Positions 38,877 to 47,046 of a DNA stretch of 64,000 bases are shown here, one piece after another. Source of the stretch: Bacteroidales bacterium (GTDB lineage Bacteria; Bacteroidota; Bacteroidia; Bacteroidales; P3); NCBI GenBank assembly GCA_017479385.1, contig JAFVCE010000002.1:1-64000 (forward strand), in the 5' to 3' direction. Below the pieces are notes generated by a model. The model saw nothing but the letters and a program-made list of their open reading frames with translations, had not been told where the DNA came from and made no database searches. Made by a program: the position numbers and the translations under genes. Every line of letters starts with the position of its first letter. Position 1 is the stretch's first letter.

Positions 38877-40826
38877 CTACTTAACCACCACAATGCGGCG
38901 GGCTGGGGCGTTGCCGACCTTGACGAGGTAGGCGCCTGTGGTTGGGATGTCGAAGCGCATGGTGGAATACTCGTCGCGCTTCACAGCCATACGGCGACCC
39001 ACGGCGTCGTATAGAACCACGCTGTTGCCGTCGGCGCCATCGACAACAATCTGACCGTTGTTGCTGTATATCTTGGCATTTATCGCCTCAACTTCGTCCA
39101 CACCAACAACAATGGTGTCGTGCACATATATGGTATCATACAGAGTGATGTAGATGGTATCGGTCTGAGTAAGCCACAGAGTATCGGTGTTGTAAACGAC
39201 TGTGGTGTCGTAGATGGTATTTGTGACGGTGTCGTGAATTTGGGTCGTATCGTGAATTTGGACCGTGTCATGCACAGCAATGCCACCAGCCGAGAAAAGG
39301 GCAGTAATGGTGGTGTCGGAGGTGACGGTAATGGTAAGCGGATTGTCCATGCTGCCGTTGCTCCAGCCGTCGAAGGTGCTGCCGCCGTGAGGTAGTGCAC
39401 TTATCGTAGTCTCGACGCCAAGGAGGTAAATTCCCCCACCAGACACATTGCCGAGTGTAGTATCAGAAGACAAAACGGTCACCTGCCCAATATCTTCAAA
39501 AACCGCTTCTATGACATGGGAAGGTGGAACTGTAATTGTGTCCACATATTCTATATATCCGTATGCCATATAATACCATCTTGTGAGCGAATCAATGTAG
39601 TCCACGTTATCCATATAGAGGTGAGTCAACATCTTCGGCGGAAAGCCAAACTCCAAGTAATTGTTGATAGAAGAGAAAATATAGATGACTGCTCCTTGAC
39701 TTATTAGTACTGCTGTGTCGTTCACTTCATTATAATCATAATGCCCGTTATCAATATCATATATGATATAACCGCCACCGTTGTTGATAATAGTCAAAGT
39801 TGCACAAGTGTCAATAATGTTGTTATATCTCCAGTACTCCGATTCGATGTATGCCGATCCCGAATTGCATGGGACGATTGTCGGTAGGCGGTAGGCAAAG
39901 TCAGGATTGCCAGCTGGAGGAACGCTGCCAAGCATGAAAATGGTGTCCAGCGAAGACCCCCACATACCCCAAGGAGAATCCATATAACTGACAGATGCAG
40001 GAATGATGATGGAAGACAATGGACAATCACTGAATGCATAGAAATCTATGGTGTCGACAGATGCCGGCAGAGTTATATTTGTCAGGCTTGTACAGTCGTC
40101 AAAGGTATACTTTCCAATCACTGTGACAGAGTCGCCAAGAAGCACCGAACTCAAGTTGCTGCAATCCGAGAATGTATTATAACCAGTGTTAGGGCATCTG
40201 ATTATGGCTGAGGTAAGGTCGGTGCAACTAGAAAAAGCGGAAACCATGTGTTTGACAGAATGCGGTATCTCAATTGACTGTATTCCACATTCACCGAATG
40301 CATTTGCTAATATTGAGTCGACTCCGTTTTCAATAGAAACCGATGTGAGTCCACTGCACAATGCAAAAGCACGTTCCCCGATTGAGCTAACGCTACCAGG
40401 AATATTAACTGACTCAAGTTGGTCACATCTTTCGAAAGCCGATAATCCTATGGTGTTGACTCCATCACCTATAGTGACGTTCGTTAACCCCGAACGCGAA
40501 AATGCGTATTGTCCGATGGATAGTATACTGCCTGGAATAACAACAGAACGGAGCTCTGTACACCCATCCAATGCAAAACCTTCTATTGCTGTTACATTGT
40601 AGACAATACCCTCATGAACAACCGTACTGGGTATGACTAAATCCCCTGTGGGACGTTGAGAACTCATCCATCGGTCGTCGGGCCAAGCGACGACTGCATC
40701 AGAACCAGAGATTCTGTAGTACAACGTCTGACCATTGTAAGTGTATGGGAAATCATCTGCAACGGCTTTGTAATTAATTGCCATTGCCAGCAGCATGAGG
40801 GCTGCAAATAATAAATTTTTCTTCAT
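38877..40826 (-). CDS. BspA-like leucine-rich-repeat surface protein with type IX sorting domain (1)
   Basis: The 649-residue protein has a signal peptide (MKKNLLFAALMLLAMAINYKAVA) and about ten BspA-type leucine-rich repeats (for example GCTELRSVVIPGSILSIGQYAFSRSGLTNVTIGDGVNTIGLSAFERC, about residues 75-300). A repeat-like domain of the divergent InlB B kind follows (GSTFDGWSNGSMDNPLTITVTSDTTITALF), then a linker with five HDT/YDT units (QIHDTTQIHDTV...VHDTIVV). It ends with a type IX secretion sorting domain ending VLYDAVGRRMAVKR...GAYLVKVGNAPARRIVVVK. It should be exported to the cell surface and may bind host or food polymers. It is the downstream member of a tandem pair with near-identical flanks. 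Confidence 0.9.
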   Translation of the reverse strand: MKKNLLFAALMLLAMAINYKAVADDFPYTYNGQTLYYRISGSDAVVAWPDDRWMSSQRPTGDLVIPSTVVHEGIVYNVTAIEGFALDGCTELRSVVIPGSILSIGQYAFSRSGLTNVTIGDGVNTIGLSAFERCDQLESVNIPGSVSSIGERAFALCSGLTSVSIENGVDSILANAFGECGIQSIEIPHSVKHMVSAFSSCTDLTSAIIRCPNTGYNTFSDCSNLSSVLLGDSVTVIGKYTFDDCTSLTNITLPASVDTIDFYAFSDCPLSSIIIPASVSYMDSPWGMWGSSLDTIFMLGSVPPAGNPDFAYRLPTIVPCNSGSAYIESEYWRYNNIIDTCATLTIINNGGGYIIYDIDNGHYDYNEVNDTAVLISQGAVIYIFSSINNYLEFGFPPKMLTHLYMDNVDYIDSLTRWYYMAYGYIEYVDTITVPPSHVIEAVFEDIGQVTVLSSDTTLGNVSGGGIYLLGVETTISALPHGGSTFDGWSNGSMDNPLTITVTSDTTITALFSAGGIAVHDTVQIHDTTQIHDTVTNTIYDTTVVYNTDTLWLTQTDTIYITLYDTIYVHDTIVVGVDEVEAINAKIYSNNGQIVVDGADGNSVVLYDAVGRRMAVKRDEYSTMRFDIPTTGAYLVKVGNAPARRIVVVK

Positions 40827-40938
40827 GTTGTTTGTTGTTATTTGTTGAATAATAGGTTCTTTTGCAAAAATCCTGTTTTGTGAGTCTGCTGGTGTTATTT
40901 TTCGAATTTGTTCCACAGCCATATATACTATCTTGTTG

Positions 40939-40969
40939 CAAAAATACGGCATTTTTTTTAAAACCCAAA
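40939..40969 (-). promoter_or_regulatory. Promoter of the first BspA-like gene
   Basis: On the minus strand TTTG (40966-40969) and TATTTTTG (40939-40946) are separated by exactly 19 bp. The leader is about 105 nt. The same promoter stands at 43362-43392. Confidence 0.8.
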
Positions 40970-41082
40970 GCTTTTCGCAACTTTTCTGAATGGGGGGGGT
41001 ATTTTATTTATTTACAACCAATTAGGAAATGTTAATTTTTCTTAACTACCGTGCCTTATCCCCTCCAAAACGCTGAAAAGGG

Positions 41083-41108
41083 GGCCCGAATTTCGCAAAA
41101 TTCGGGCC
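41083..41108. terminator. Hairpin upstream of the first BspA-like promoter
   Basis: GGCCCGAATTT pairs perfectly with AAATTCGGGCC across CGCA. Read on the minus strand it is followed by CCCCTTTTC; read on the plus strand by a T-run at 41119. It may insulate the two transcripts. Confidence 0.6.
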
Positions 41109-41175
41109 TTGACCAATCTTTTTTTCAATGAATATGTTATGATAACCGCCCTCCGCCTACACTCGGGTTTGGAAC

Positions 41176-41253
41176 CAGTCAAGGTCGGGTTAAGGTGCTG
41201 TTAAGGTCGGGTTAAGGTGCTATTAACATCGAGTCAAGGTCGGGACAAGGGGA
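41176..41253 (+). repeat. 11-bp repeat array downstream of the second BspA-like gene
   Basis: The plus strand reads GGTCGGGTTAA, GGTGCTGTTAA, GGTCGGGTTAA, GGTGCTATTAA, CATCGAGTCAA, GGTCGGGACAA. One 33-bp unit has lost its third 11-mer, so copy number changes in 11-bp steps. Confidence 0.9.
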
Positions 41254-41257
41254 AGCA

Positions 41258-41293
41258 GAAAAAATCCCCACCACAGGGCATACGGTGGGGATA
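41258..41293 (-). terminator. Terminator of the second BspA-like gene
   Basis: ATCCCCACC (41264-41272) pairs with GGTGGGGAT (41284-41292), with a T-run following on the minus strand. It is the duplicate of the terminator at 38815. Confidence 0.85.
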
Positions 41294-41317
41294 TGTGGGC
41301 CTATATGTTAATCTGCG

Positions 41318-43249
41318 CTACTTAACCACCACAATGCGGCGGGCGGGAGCGTTGCCGACCTTGACGAGGTAGGCGCCTGTGGCGGGGACATCGAGGGCAA
41401 TTGCTTGGCTGTTTGACTGTTTGATGGCCAAAATACGGCCTGCGGCATCGTAGAGGGTAACAACGTTACCTTCGGCATTCTCGACCACAACACGACCAGA
41501 TTCGGCGTATATCACGGCGCTCGCGAGGTCCACGAGGCCGATACCTGCTGTGGTGTCGTTAACCTCGAAGTAGGCGGTGAAGGTTGTGTCGGAGGTGACG
41601 ACCACCGTGCGCTCGGCATTGGTGTCGTTGTCGTTCCAACGCAGGAAGTGGTAGCCCTCGTTGGCAATGGCACGTATGGTGACCGTGTCACCCTCTTCCA
41701 CTATGGCCGAGGCTACTCCGTTGACGACGACTCTACCCATTGCCGGGTCGGCGCTTTCGAGCGTAATGGTGTAATAAACCACCTCGCCACCGCAGGGGTC
41801 GATGATGTTATGGCAGGCGCTCCAGCCAGCGGCATGACGGTAGGCGTAACCAGCATTGCAGGGAACCACTATGGGGACATCAACAAGCGATGTGTCGTGA
41901 ACCCAAAGCGTGTCGCCCGTGGTCTCATCTATATTAGTCCACCATCCTTCATTGGTTTCATACATTGGAGGCACACTGCCCAGCATTCGCAGAGTGTCGA
42001 GACCGCACTCTAAAAAAACTTGCGCACCTAAGTAAGCCAGCGAGGCAGGCAAGGCGACCTCTGTAAGTCCCGAACAATAGGCAAAAGCGCCCCCCAGAAT
42101 GGTGTCTAACGTCGATGGCAAGTCGATAGATGTAAGCCCAGTGCAGGAATTGAACGCATTGCCATATATCATTGCCAATCCTTCGGGCATGACTACTTGC
42201 GTGAGTCCTTCATGCCAAAGGAATGCACCGAAGCCGATAGTATCCACGCTGGCGGGCAGAGTGACACTGGTCTGTTCATAGTCGCACGCGGTGATTGTCC
42301 TTTTGCTTTGGTTGCGATACACAACATTGTTTTCAATATACCCATTCAGTGTTCTTGCGCCCCAGGCTCCAACACCGTATGTGTTGTTCGAATCAATCAA
42401 CGAACCTGTGTAGCTGATGTTTTTCACGAACTGGAACGTCGTGCTGGCTGGGAATTCTGTCCACCTATAAGAGTAATCCGTGAATTGCACCGTGGAAGGG
42501 ACGTTGATTGAAGTGGTTTTATAGCATCTCAAGAAAGCTCCACCCTCAATTGTGGTTACACTGCTCGGAATGGAGACTGTACCCTCCAGGTTAGTGCATA
42601 GTGCAAAGGCCAAACCGCCGATAGTGGTAACTGTTGACGGCCAAGTGATAGAGGAGATGCTCGTCCCGGCGAAAGCATGGTCTGAAATAGTGGTCACGCC
42701 CTCGGGAATCGTGATGTTCCCACTCAGTTGGGTGCAACCAGAGAATGTAAATGGAGCAATGGCGTTGTCAACAAATGTAATGCTTGTACCACCAAACGGA
42801 TATTCGAGATTGACTGTAGACAAGGTGTTGGGCATGGTCACAGAAGTGATACTACTGCAGTAATAGAACGCATATTCCCCGATTACCCTCACCGTGTTGG
42901 GAATAACCACAGAAGTCAAGCCAGTGCAGTTGTCAAAAGCATAGCTTTGGATACCTCTAACAGGGATGCTGTCGTCGTAACCGGATGGATTTAGAATACT
43001 GTCAGGAATAATCAAATCGCCTATCGGCATTTCATAGTCTCCCCAAGAACTACCTCCAGAGGAAACGTTCCCCGGATGAACCAGTATGGCCACAAGCTCA
43101 CGCTCACCACTTTGTTGGTCATAGACTACCCGATAATAGAGTGTCTGCCCACTGGGAGCCTCTGCCGAGCAGTCATAATTCTGCGCTCTGACGCCCTGGG
43201 TCAGGCCTGCCAGCAGCACGAGGGCTGCAAATAATAATTTTTTCTTCAT
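41318..43249 (-). CDS. BspA-like leucine-rich-repeat surface protein with type IX sorting domain (2)
   Basis: The 643-residue protein has a signal peptide (MKKKLLFAALVLLAGLTQGVRAQ) and BspA-type leucine-rich repeats (CTGLTSVVIPNTVRVIGEYAFYYCSSITSVTMPNTL and similar, about residues 95-450). A divergent InlB B-type repeat follows (YTITLESADPAMGRVVVNG...GYHFLRWNDNDTNAERTVVVTSDTTFTAYFE), then a type IX sorting domain ending AYLVKVGNAPARRIVVVK. The last 15 residues match those of the neighbour at 38877 exactly. It lacks that neighbour's HDT-repeat linker. It should be secreted and attached to the cell surface. Promoter and terminator are copies of the neighbour's, so the pair arose by tandem duplication with a diverging centre. 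Confidence 0.9.
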   Translation of the reverse strand: MKKKLLFAALVLLAGLTQGVRAQNYDCSAEAPSGQTLYYRVVYDQQSGERELVAILVHPGNVSSGGSSWGDYEMPIGDLIIPDSILNPSGYDDSIPVRGIQSYAFDNCTGLTSVVIPNTVRVIGEYAFYYCSSITSVTMPNTLSTVNLEYPFGGTSITFVDNAIAPFTFSGCTQLSGNITIPEGVTTISDHAFAGTSISSITWPSTVTTIGGLAFALCTNLEGTVSIPSSVTTIEGGAFLRCYKTTSINVPSTVQFTDYSYRWTEFPASTTFQFVKNISYTGSLIDSNNTYGVGAWGARTLNGYIENNVVYRNQSKRTITACDYEQTSVTLPASVDTIGFGAFLWHEGLTQVVMPEGLAMIYGNAFNSCTGLTSIDLPSTLDTILGGAFAYCSGLTEVALPASLAYLGAQVFLECGLDTLRMLGSVPPMYETNEGWWTNIDETTGDTLWVHDTSLVDVPIVVPCNAGYAYRHAAGWSACHNIIDPCGGEVVYYTITLESADPAMGRVVVNGVASAIVEEGDTVTIRAIANEGYHFLRWNDNDTNAERTVVVTSDTTFTAYFEVNDTTAGIGLVDLASAVIYAESGRVVVENAEGNVVTLYDAAGRILAIKQSNSQAIALDVPATGAYLVKVGNAPARRIVVVK

Positions 43250-43361
43250 GTTGTTTGTTGTTATTTGTTGAATAAGAGGTTCTTTTGCAAAAATCCTGTT
43301 TTGTGAGTCTGCTGGTGTTATTTTTCGAATTTGTTCCACAGCCATATATACTATCTTGTTG

Positions 43362-43392
43362 CAAAAATACGGCATTTTTTTTAAAACCCAAA
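43362..43392 (-). promoter_or_regulatory. Promoter of the second BspA-like gene
   Basis: On the minus strand TTTG (43389-43392) and TATTTTTG (43362-43369) are separated by exactly 19 bp, as in the duplicate upstream of the first gene. Confidence 0.8.
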
Positions 43393-43505
43393 GCTTTTCG
43401 CAACTTTTCTGAACGGGGGGGGTATTTTATTTATTTACAACCGATTAGGAAATGTTAAATTTTCTTAACTACCCTGCTTTATCCCCTCCAAAACGCCGAA
43501 AAGGG

Positions 43506-43531
43506 GGCCCGGATTTCGCAAAATTCGGGCC
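43506..43531. terminator. Hairpin upstream of the second BspA-like promoter
   Basis: GGCCCGGATTT pairs with AAATTCGGGCC across CGCA with one G-T wobble. A CTTTTT run follows on the plus strand. Confidence 0.55.
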
Positions 43532-43566
43532 TCGACCAATCTTTTTAATGAATATTTGATGAAGAG

Positions 43567-43600
43567 AAAAGCCACCTCGCTGCTGGGCGAGGTGGCTTTT
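43567..43600 (-). terminator. Terminator after the flavin-reductase gene
   Basis: GCCACCTCGC (43571-43580) pairs perfectly with GCGAGGTGGC (43587-43596), flanked by AAAA and TTTT, so it can work in either direction. It lies about 75 bp past the stop of the 43673 gene on the minus strand. Confidence 0.85.
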
Positions 43601-43672
43601 GGGTGGCAGACTTATTACATTAATTTAATGTGCTGCCAAAGAGGTCTGCTTCGTTAGGAGCGATGATTGGGG

Positions 43673-44383
43673 TTACTTTTCCATCACGGCGCGGCCGCTG
43701 TGCCAGGCTTGGCCCACGCTGTCGCCGAGGGTGAAGTAGTTGAGGCTTGCGGCGTCCCAGGCCACGGGGTTGAGCTTGCGGATGTCGATTTTGCCTTCGG
43801 GGGTGAGGATGGCGGGGTCGGCCACAGCTCCAACGATTTCGCCGACTACGAAAGCGCCGCCGTCAGCGTCGTTGCGCATCTCGACCACGCGGCACTCCAT
43901 GGCCAGCGGGTATTGGTCGATGATGGGGGCTTTGACGTTCTGGCTGGGGGTGGCGGTGAAGCCGGCTGCAGCCACTTTGTTGGTTTTGTTGCCGCTCTCG
44001 ATGCCGAAGTAGTCGCTCTCTGCAATGGTGCGAGCGTCGGCATAGCTGAGGGTGAAGGCCTGGTTGAGGCGCAGGTTGTCGGTGGTTTTGTGAGTGCTGA
44101 GGCAGAAGCATACTTTGTTGCCGTCGCACTGCCCGCCCCAGGCGGCCATCATGACGTTGGGGGTTCCCTCGGCGTCGTAGGTGGCAATCATGAGTGCGGG
44201 TTGGGGGGTGACGTAGGTTTTGGCGCCCATCTGGACGCGCTCGGTTACGGGTTTGAGTTCCATCGTTTGTTGGGTTTGAGTTTGGTTGCAGGAGGGGTCT
44301 TGCTGCTTGGCCCCGCCGCCGCAGGCGGCGAGGGCTAACGTGGCAAAGAGGGCTGCAACGGTTGTTATCAGATTGGGCTTCAT
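43673..44383 (-). CDS. Flavin-reductase-like domain lipoprotein
   Basis: The 236-residue protein carries a lipoprotein signal with lipobox LAAC (Cys20) and a Gln-rich linker. A flavin reductase-like FMN-binding barrel follows: QPALMIATYDAEGTPNVMMAAWGGQCDGNKVCFCLSTHKTTDNLRLNQAFTLSYA, then DYFGIESGNKTNKVAAAGFT and YPLAMECRVVEM. Related proteins are normally cytoplasmic flavoproteins, so a lipid-anchored exported version is unusual. Its partner and substrate are unknown. It lies 20 bp after the threonine dehydrogenase gene and is followed by a terminator, so the two form a unit. Confidence 0.82.
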   Translation of the reverse strand: MKPNLITTVAALFATLALAACGGGAKQQDPSCNQTQTQQTMELKPVTERVQMGAKTYVTPQPALMIATYDAEGTPNVMMAAWGGQCDGNKVCFCLSTHKTTDNLRLNQAFTLSYADARTIAESDYFGIESGNKTNKVAAAGFTATPSQNVKAPIIDQYPLAMECRVVEMRNDADGGAFVVGEIVGAVADPAILTPEGKIDIRKLNPVAWDAASLNYFTLGDSVGQAWHSGRAVMEK

Positions 44384-44402
44384 GGCTCTATGCTACAGCG
44401 GT

Positions 44403-45350
44403 TTAGAGGAGTTTTTTCTTGAGGTTGAGAATCATGTCGTCGGTCATGCGCTCGAGGTCGTATTGCGGGTTCCAACCCCATTCCTGGCGGGCGCAGCTAT
44501 CGTCCATCTTGTTGGGCCAGCTGTCGGCAATGGCCTGCTTGATGGGTTCGGGTTCGTAGACCATCTCGAACTGCGGGTAGCGCTTTTTGATGGCGGCATA
44601 GATGATTTCGGGGTCGAAACTCATGCTGGTGACGTTGAAGGAGTTGCGGTGGACGAGCTTGGTGGGGTCGGCCTCCATGATGTCTATCATGGCCTTCTGG
44701 GCGTCGGGCATATACATCATGTCCATATAGGTGCCTTTTTTCAGTGGGCAGACAAACTTCTCGCCTTTGACGGCGGCGTAGTATATCTCGACGGCATAGT
44801 CGGTCGTGCCGCCGCCAGGGAGGGTTTGGTAGCTGATGAGGCCGGGGAAGCGGACGCTGCGGGTATCGACGCCGAAGCGGGTGTAGTAGTAGTCGGAGAG
44901 CAGCTCGCCGGTGACTTTGGTGACGCCGTAGATGGTGTTGGGGCGCTGAATGGTGTCCTGCGGGGTCATGTCGTGCGGGGTGGAGGGGCCGAAGGCACCG
45001 ATGCTCGACGGGGTGAAGACGGCACAGCCGAAGAGGCGGGCCACTTCGAGGCAGTTGACGAGCGAGCCTATGCCCACGTTCCAGCCCAGCATGGGGTTAA
45101 GCTCGGCCGTGGCGCTGAGGATGGCGGCGAGGTTGTAGATGGTGTCGATGTTGTACTGCTTGACGGCGGCGGCAATCTGCATGATTTGGGTAGAGTCGAT
45201 GCGCTCCACTGGGCCGCGCTCGTAGGGGTCGCCTTTGAGGGGGCGAAGGTCGCTACACACCACGTTGGCGTCGCCATAGATGTCTCTCAAGTTGCGGGTG
45301 AGCTCGGAACCTATCTGTCCGCCAGCTCCGACGATAAGGATTTTTTTCAT
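44403..45350 (-). CDS. L-threonine 3-dehydrogenase, short-chain/epimerase type
   Basis: The 315-residue cytoplasmic enzyme is an extended short-chain dehydrogenase with a Rossmann motif (ILIVGAGGQIGSELT), DTIYNLAAILSATAE and a catalytic Ser/Tyr/Lys set (FTPSSIGAFG and IYGVTK). The sequence RFPGLISYQTLPGGGTTDYAVEIYYAAV is characteristic of the NAD-dependent threonine dehydrogenases of this fold, which oxidise L-threonine to 2-amino-3-ketobutyrate. A UDP-sugar epimerase is the alternative, but the GGGTTDYA motif favours the dehydrogenase. It is divergent from the phosphate butyryltransferase gene. Confidence 0.85.
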   Translation of the reverse strand: MKKILIVGAGGQIGSELTRNLRDIYGDANVVCSDLRPLKGDPYERGPVERIDSTQIMQIAAAVKQYNIDTIYNLAAILSATAELNPMLGWNVGIGSLVNCLEVARLFGCAVFTPSSIGAFGPSTPHDMTPQDTIQRPNTIYGVTKVTGELLSDYYYTRFGVDTRSVRFPGLISYQTLPGGGTTDYAVEIYYAAVKGEKFVCPLKKGTYMDMMYMPDAQKAMIDIMEADPTKLVHRNSFNVTSMSFDPEIIYAAIKKRYPQFEMVYEPEPIKQAIADSWPNKMDDSCARQEWGWNPQYDLERMTDDMILNLKKKLL

Positions 45351-45429
45351 GGGTTTATTAAATCTTTAAAACTTACTAACATTTTGTTTGTCAACACCTT
45401 GTAGCCGTCGGGCTCAAAGCGTGACGTTG

Positions 45430-45437
45430 CAAAAATA
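45430..45437 (-). promoter_or_regulatory. -7 promoter box for the threonine dehydrogenase gene
   Basis: TATTTTTG on the minus strand lies 80 bp before the dehydrogenase ATG, with an A/T-rich run upstream. Confidence 0.55.
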
Positions 45438-45513
45438 CATATTTTTTTTGAATTGCAACCCAGGTGGCAAAAAAAATATTTGCAACAGGCGCGTATATGT
45501 AAAAATTTTTGTG

Positions 45514-45521
45514 TAAATTTG
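45514..45521 (+). promoter_or_regulatory. -7 promoter box for the phosphate butyryltransferase gene
   Basis: TAAATTTG followed by GCAACTCC matches the -7 consensus about 55 bp before the ATG at 45576. Confidence 0.55.
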
Positions 45522-45575
45522 CAACTCCGAAGAACAATCGAACAATAAACACAAATATCTAACACACAAATATTT

Positions 45576-46484
45576 ATGATTACAAAACTGGAAGACCTGC
45601 TCGACCTGGTCAAATCGAAAGGCAAAAAACGCCTGGTTGCAGCCTACGCCAACGACAGCCACACCATTGGTGCTGTGAGCGCCGCCATAGACCGTGGTAT
45701 TATCGACGCCACCCTGGTGGGCGACATCGAGACCATCAAGAAAGTATGCGCCGAAGAGGGCATCGACCCCTCCAAGTTCGACCTGGTGCAGGAAGCCAAC
45801 GACAACAAAGCTGGTGCCCTGGCCGTGGCCCTTATCAACGAGGGTAAAGGCGACTTTTTGATGAAAGGTCTCCTCTCGACCGACAAATATATGCGCGCCA
45901 TCCTCAACAAAGAGAAAGGCCTCATGCCCGCCACCAAGAACCCCACCCTGACCCACATGGCTGTGATGGAAGTGCCGGCCTACCACAAACTGCTGGTCTG
46001 CTCAGACATGGCTATCATCCCCGCCCCCGACTTCAAGCAAAAGCAAGCCATCATGAACTACCTCATCGGCGTGGCCAAGAGCCTCGAGAACCCCAAACCC
46101 AAAGTGGCCGTCCTCGCCGCCACCGAGCAAGTATCGGTCGGAATGCCCGCCTGTGCCGAAGCTGCATGGCTCGGCATGATGAGCCAACGCGGCCAAATCC
46201 CCGGCGCCATTGTAGACGGCCCGCTGAGCCTCGACTGCGCCATCGACCGCGAAAGCGCACAAACCAAAAAGCTCACCAGCGAAGTGGCTGGCGACGCCGA
46301 CTGCCTGCTCTTCCCCAACATCGAGTCGGGCAACATCTTCTACAAAGCCTGCACCAAACTCGCCGGTGCCGAACTGGCCTGCATGGTTATGGGTGCCCGC
46401 GTGCCCTGCGTCCTCACCAGCCGTGGCGACAGCGCCAAGACCAAGCTCTACAGCATAGCCCTCGCCGCCCTGCAGTGCAAATAA
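45576..46484 (+). CDS. ptb: Phosphate butyryltransferase / phosphotransacylase
   Basis: The enzyme converts an acyl-CoA such as butyryl-CoA and phosphate into the acyl-phosphate, from which a kinase makes ATP. The 302 residues match the family: KKRLVAAYANDSHTIGAVSAAIDRGIIDATLVGD, EGKGDFLMKGLLSTDKYMRAILNKEKGL, and the C-terminal LLFPNIESGNIFYKACTKLAGAELACMVMGARVPCVLTSRGDSAKTKLYSIALAAL. The normally adjacent butyrate kinase gene is not present here; the next gene is a short PAS-like protein. It is divergent from threonine dehydrogenase. Confidence 0.88.
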   Translation: MITKLEDLLDLVKSKGKKRLVAAYANDSHTIGAVSAAIDRGIIDATLVGDIETIKKVCAEEGIDPSKFDLVQEANDNKAGALAVALINEGKGDFLMKGLLSTDKYMRAILNKEKGLMPATKNPTLTHMAVMEVPAYHKLLVCSDMAIIPAPDFKQKQAIMNYLIGVAKSLENPKPKVAVLAATEQVSVGMPACAEAAWLGMMSQRGQIPGAIVDGPLSLDCAIDRESAQTKKLTSEVAGDADCLLFPNIESGNIFYKACTKLAGAELACMVMGARVPCVLTSRGDSAKTKLYSIALAALQCK

Positions 46485-46501
46485 AAAATCAGGAACCAGA
46501 A

Positions 46502-46579
46502 AAAAATTGAGAATTGAAAATCGAGTCTCTTTTCGCGCCACACGCCTGAAAAAAGCCCCATCTTCAATTCTCAATTTTT
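46502..46579. other. Long inverted repeat after the ptb gene
   Basis: AAAAATTGAGAATTGAA (46502-46518) is the exact inverse complement of TTCAATTCTCAATTTTT (46563-46579), with a 44-bp loop. It could act as a terminator; the ATTGAAAATCGAG next to it recurs near 31253, hinting at a dispersed element. Confidence 0.5.
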
Positions 46580-46680
46580 CCCCTCCACTATCGGAACAGC
46601 GCAACCGCAACCAAAGAAAAACCCCAAGACAGCACCAACAAAATCCACAATCCCAAAACCTCTCAACCACCCACAAAAGT

Positions 46681-47046
46681 ATGGACCAATACTTCGAAGG
46701 CCTAAACAACATAGCCATCACCGTGTGCGACGCCGAAGGCAACGTCCTCGACATGAACCAACACAGCGCCGACGTCAACAGCCACGGCCACAAAATCATC
46801 GGCAACAACCTCATGGACTGCCACCCCGAGCCCGCCAAAACCAAACTCAAAGGCCTGCTCGCCAACCACGAACTCAACGCCTACACCATCGAGAAAACCC
46901 TCGCCGACGGCTCCAAAGTCAAAAAACTCATCTACCAAACCCCATGGTGGCAAGCCGACGGCCAATTTGGCGGCCTCATCGAATACTCGATAGAAATACC
47001 ATTCGAGATGCCCCACTTCGTCCGCCAACCCAAACCCCAAGCCTAA
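46681..47046 (+). CDS. Small PAS-like domain protein
   Basis: The 121-residue protein reads as a single PAS fold: MDQYFEGLNNIAITVCDAEGNVLDMNQHSADVN at the start, a middle helix region NNLMDCHPEPAKTKLKGLL, and the terminal strands IEKTLADGSKVKKLIYQTPWWQADGQFGGLIEYSIEIPFEMPHF. No output domain follows, so it probably senses a ligand or partners another protein. The ATG at 46681 is preferred over the long open frame upstream, which contains the inverted repeat. It is about 200 bp after the ptb gene. Confidence 0.7.
   Translation: MDQYFEGLNNIAITVCDAEGNVLDMNQHSADVNSHGHKIIGNNLMDCHPEPAKTKLKGLLANHELNAYTIEKTLADGSKVKKLIYQTPWWQADGQFGGLIEYSIEIPFEMPHFVRQPKPQA

Larger units (their letters stand above)
40826..41125. 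repeat. Duplicated upstream region, copy 1
   Basis: About 300 bp from the BspA-like start through the promoter and a GC hairpin is nearly identical to 43249-43550, differing at only some ten positions by eye. The coding parts between differ strongly. Confidence 0.85.
43249..43550. repeat. Duplicated upstream region, copy 2
   Basis: This is the counterpart of 40826-41125, containing the promoter, a run of seven to eight G and the GC hairpin at 43506-43531. Confidence 0.85.

Noticed and set aside
40827-40952. Longer reading frames of both BspA-like genes starting MPYFCNKIVYMAVEQ (also 43250-43375)
   Set aside because: The extension contains the promoter and would hide the signal peptide. The frame is kept only because the upstream DNA is duplicated.
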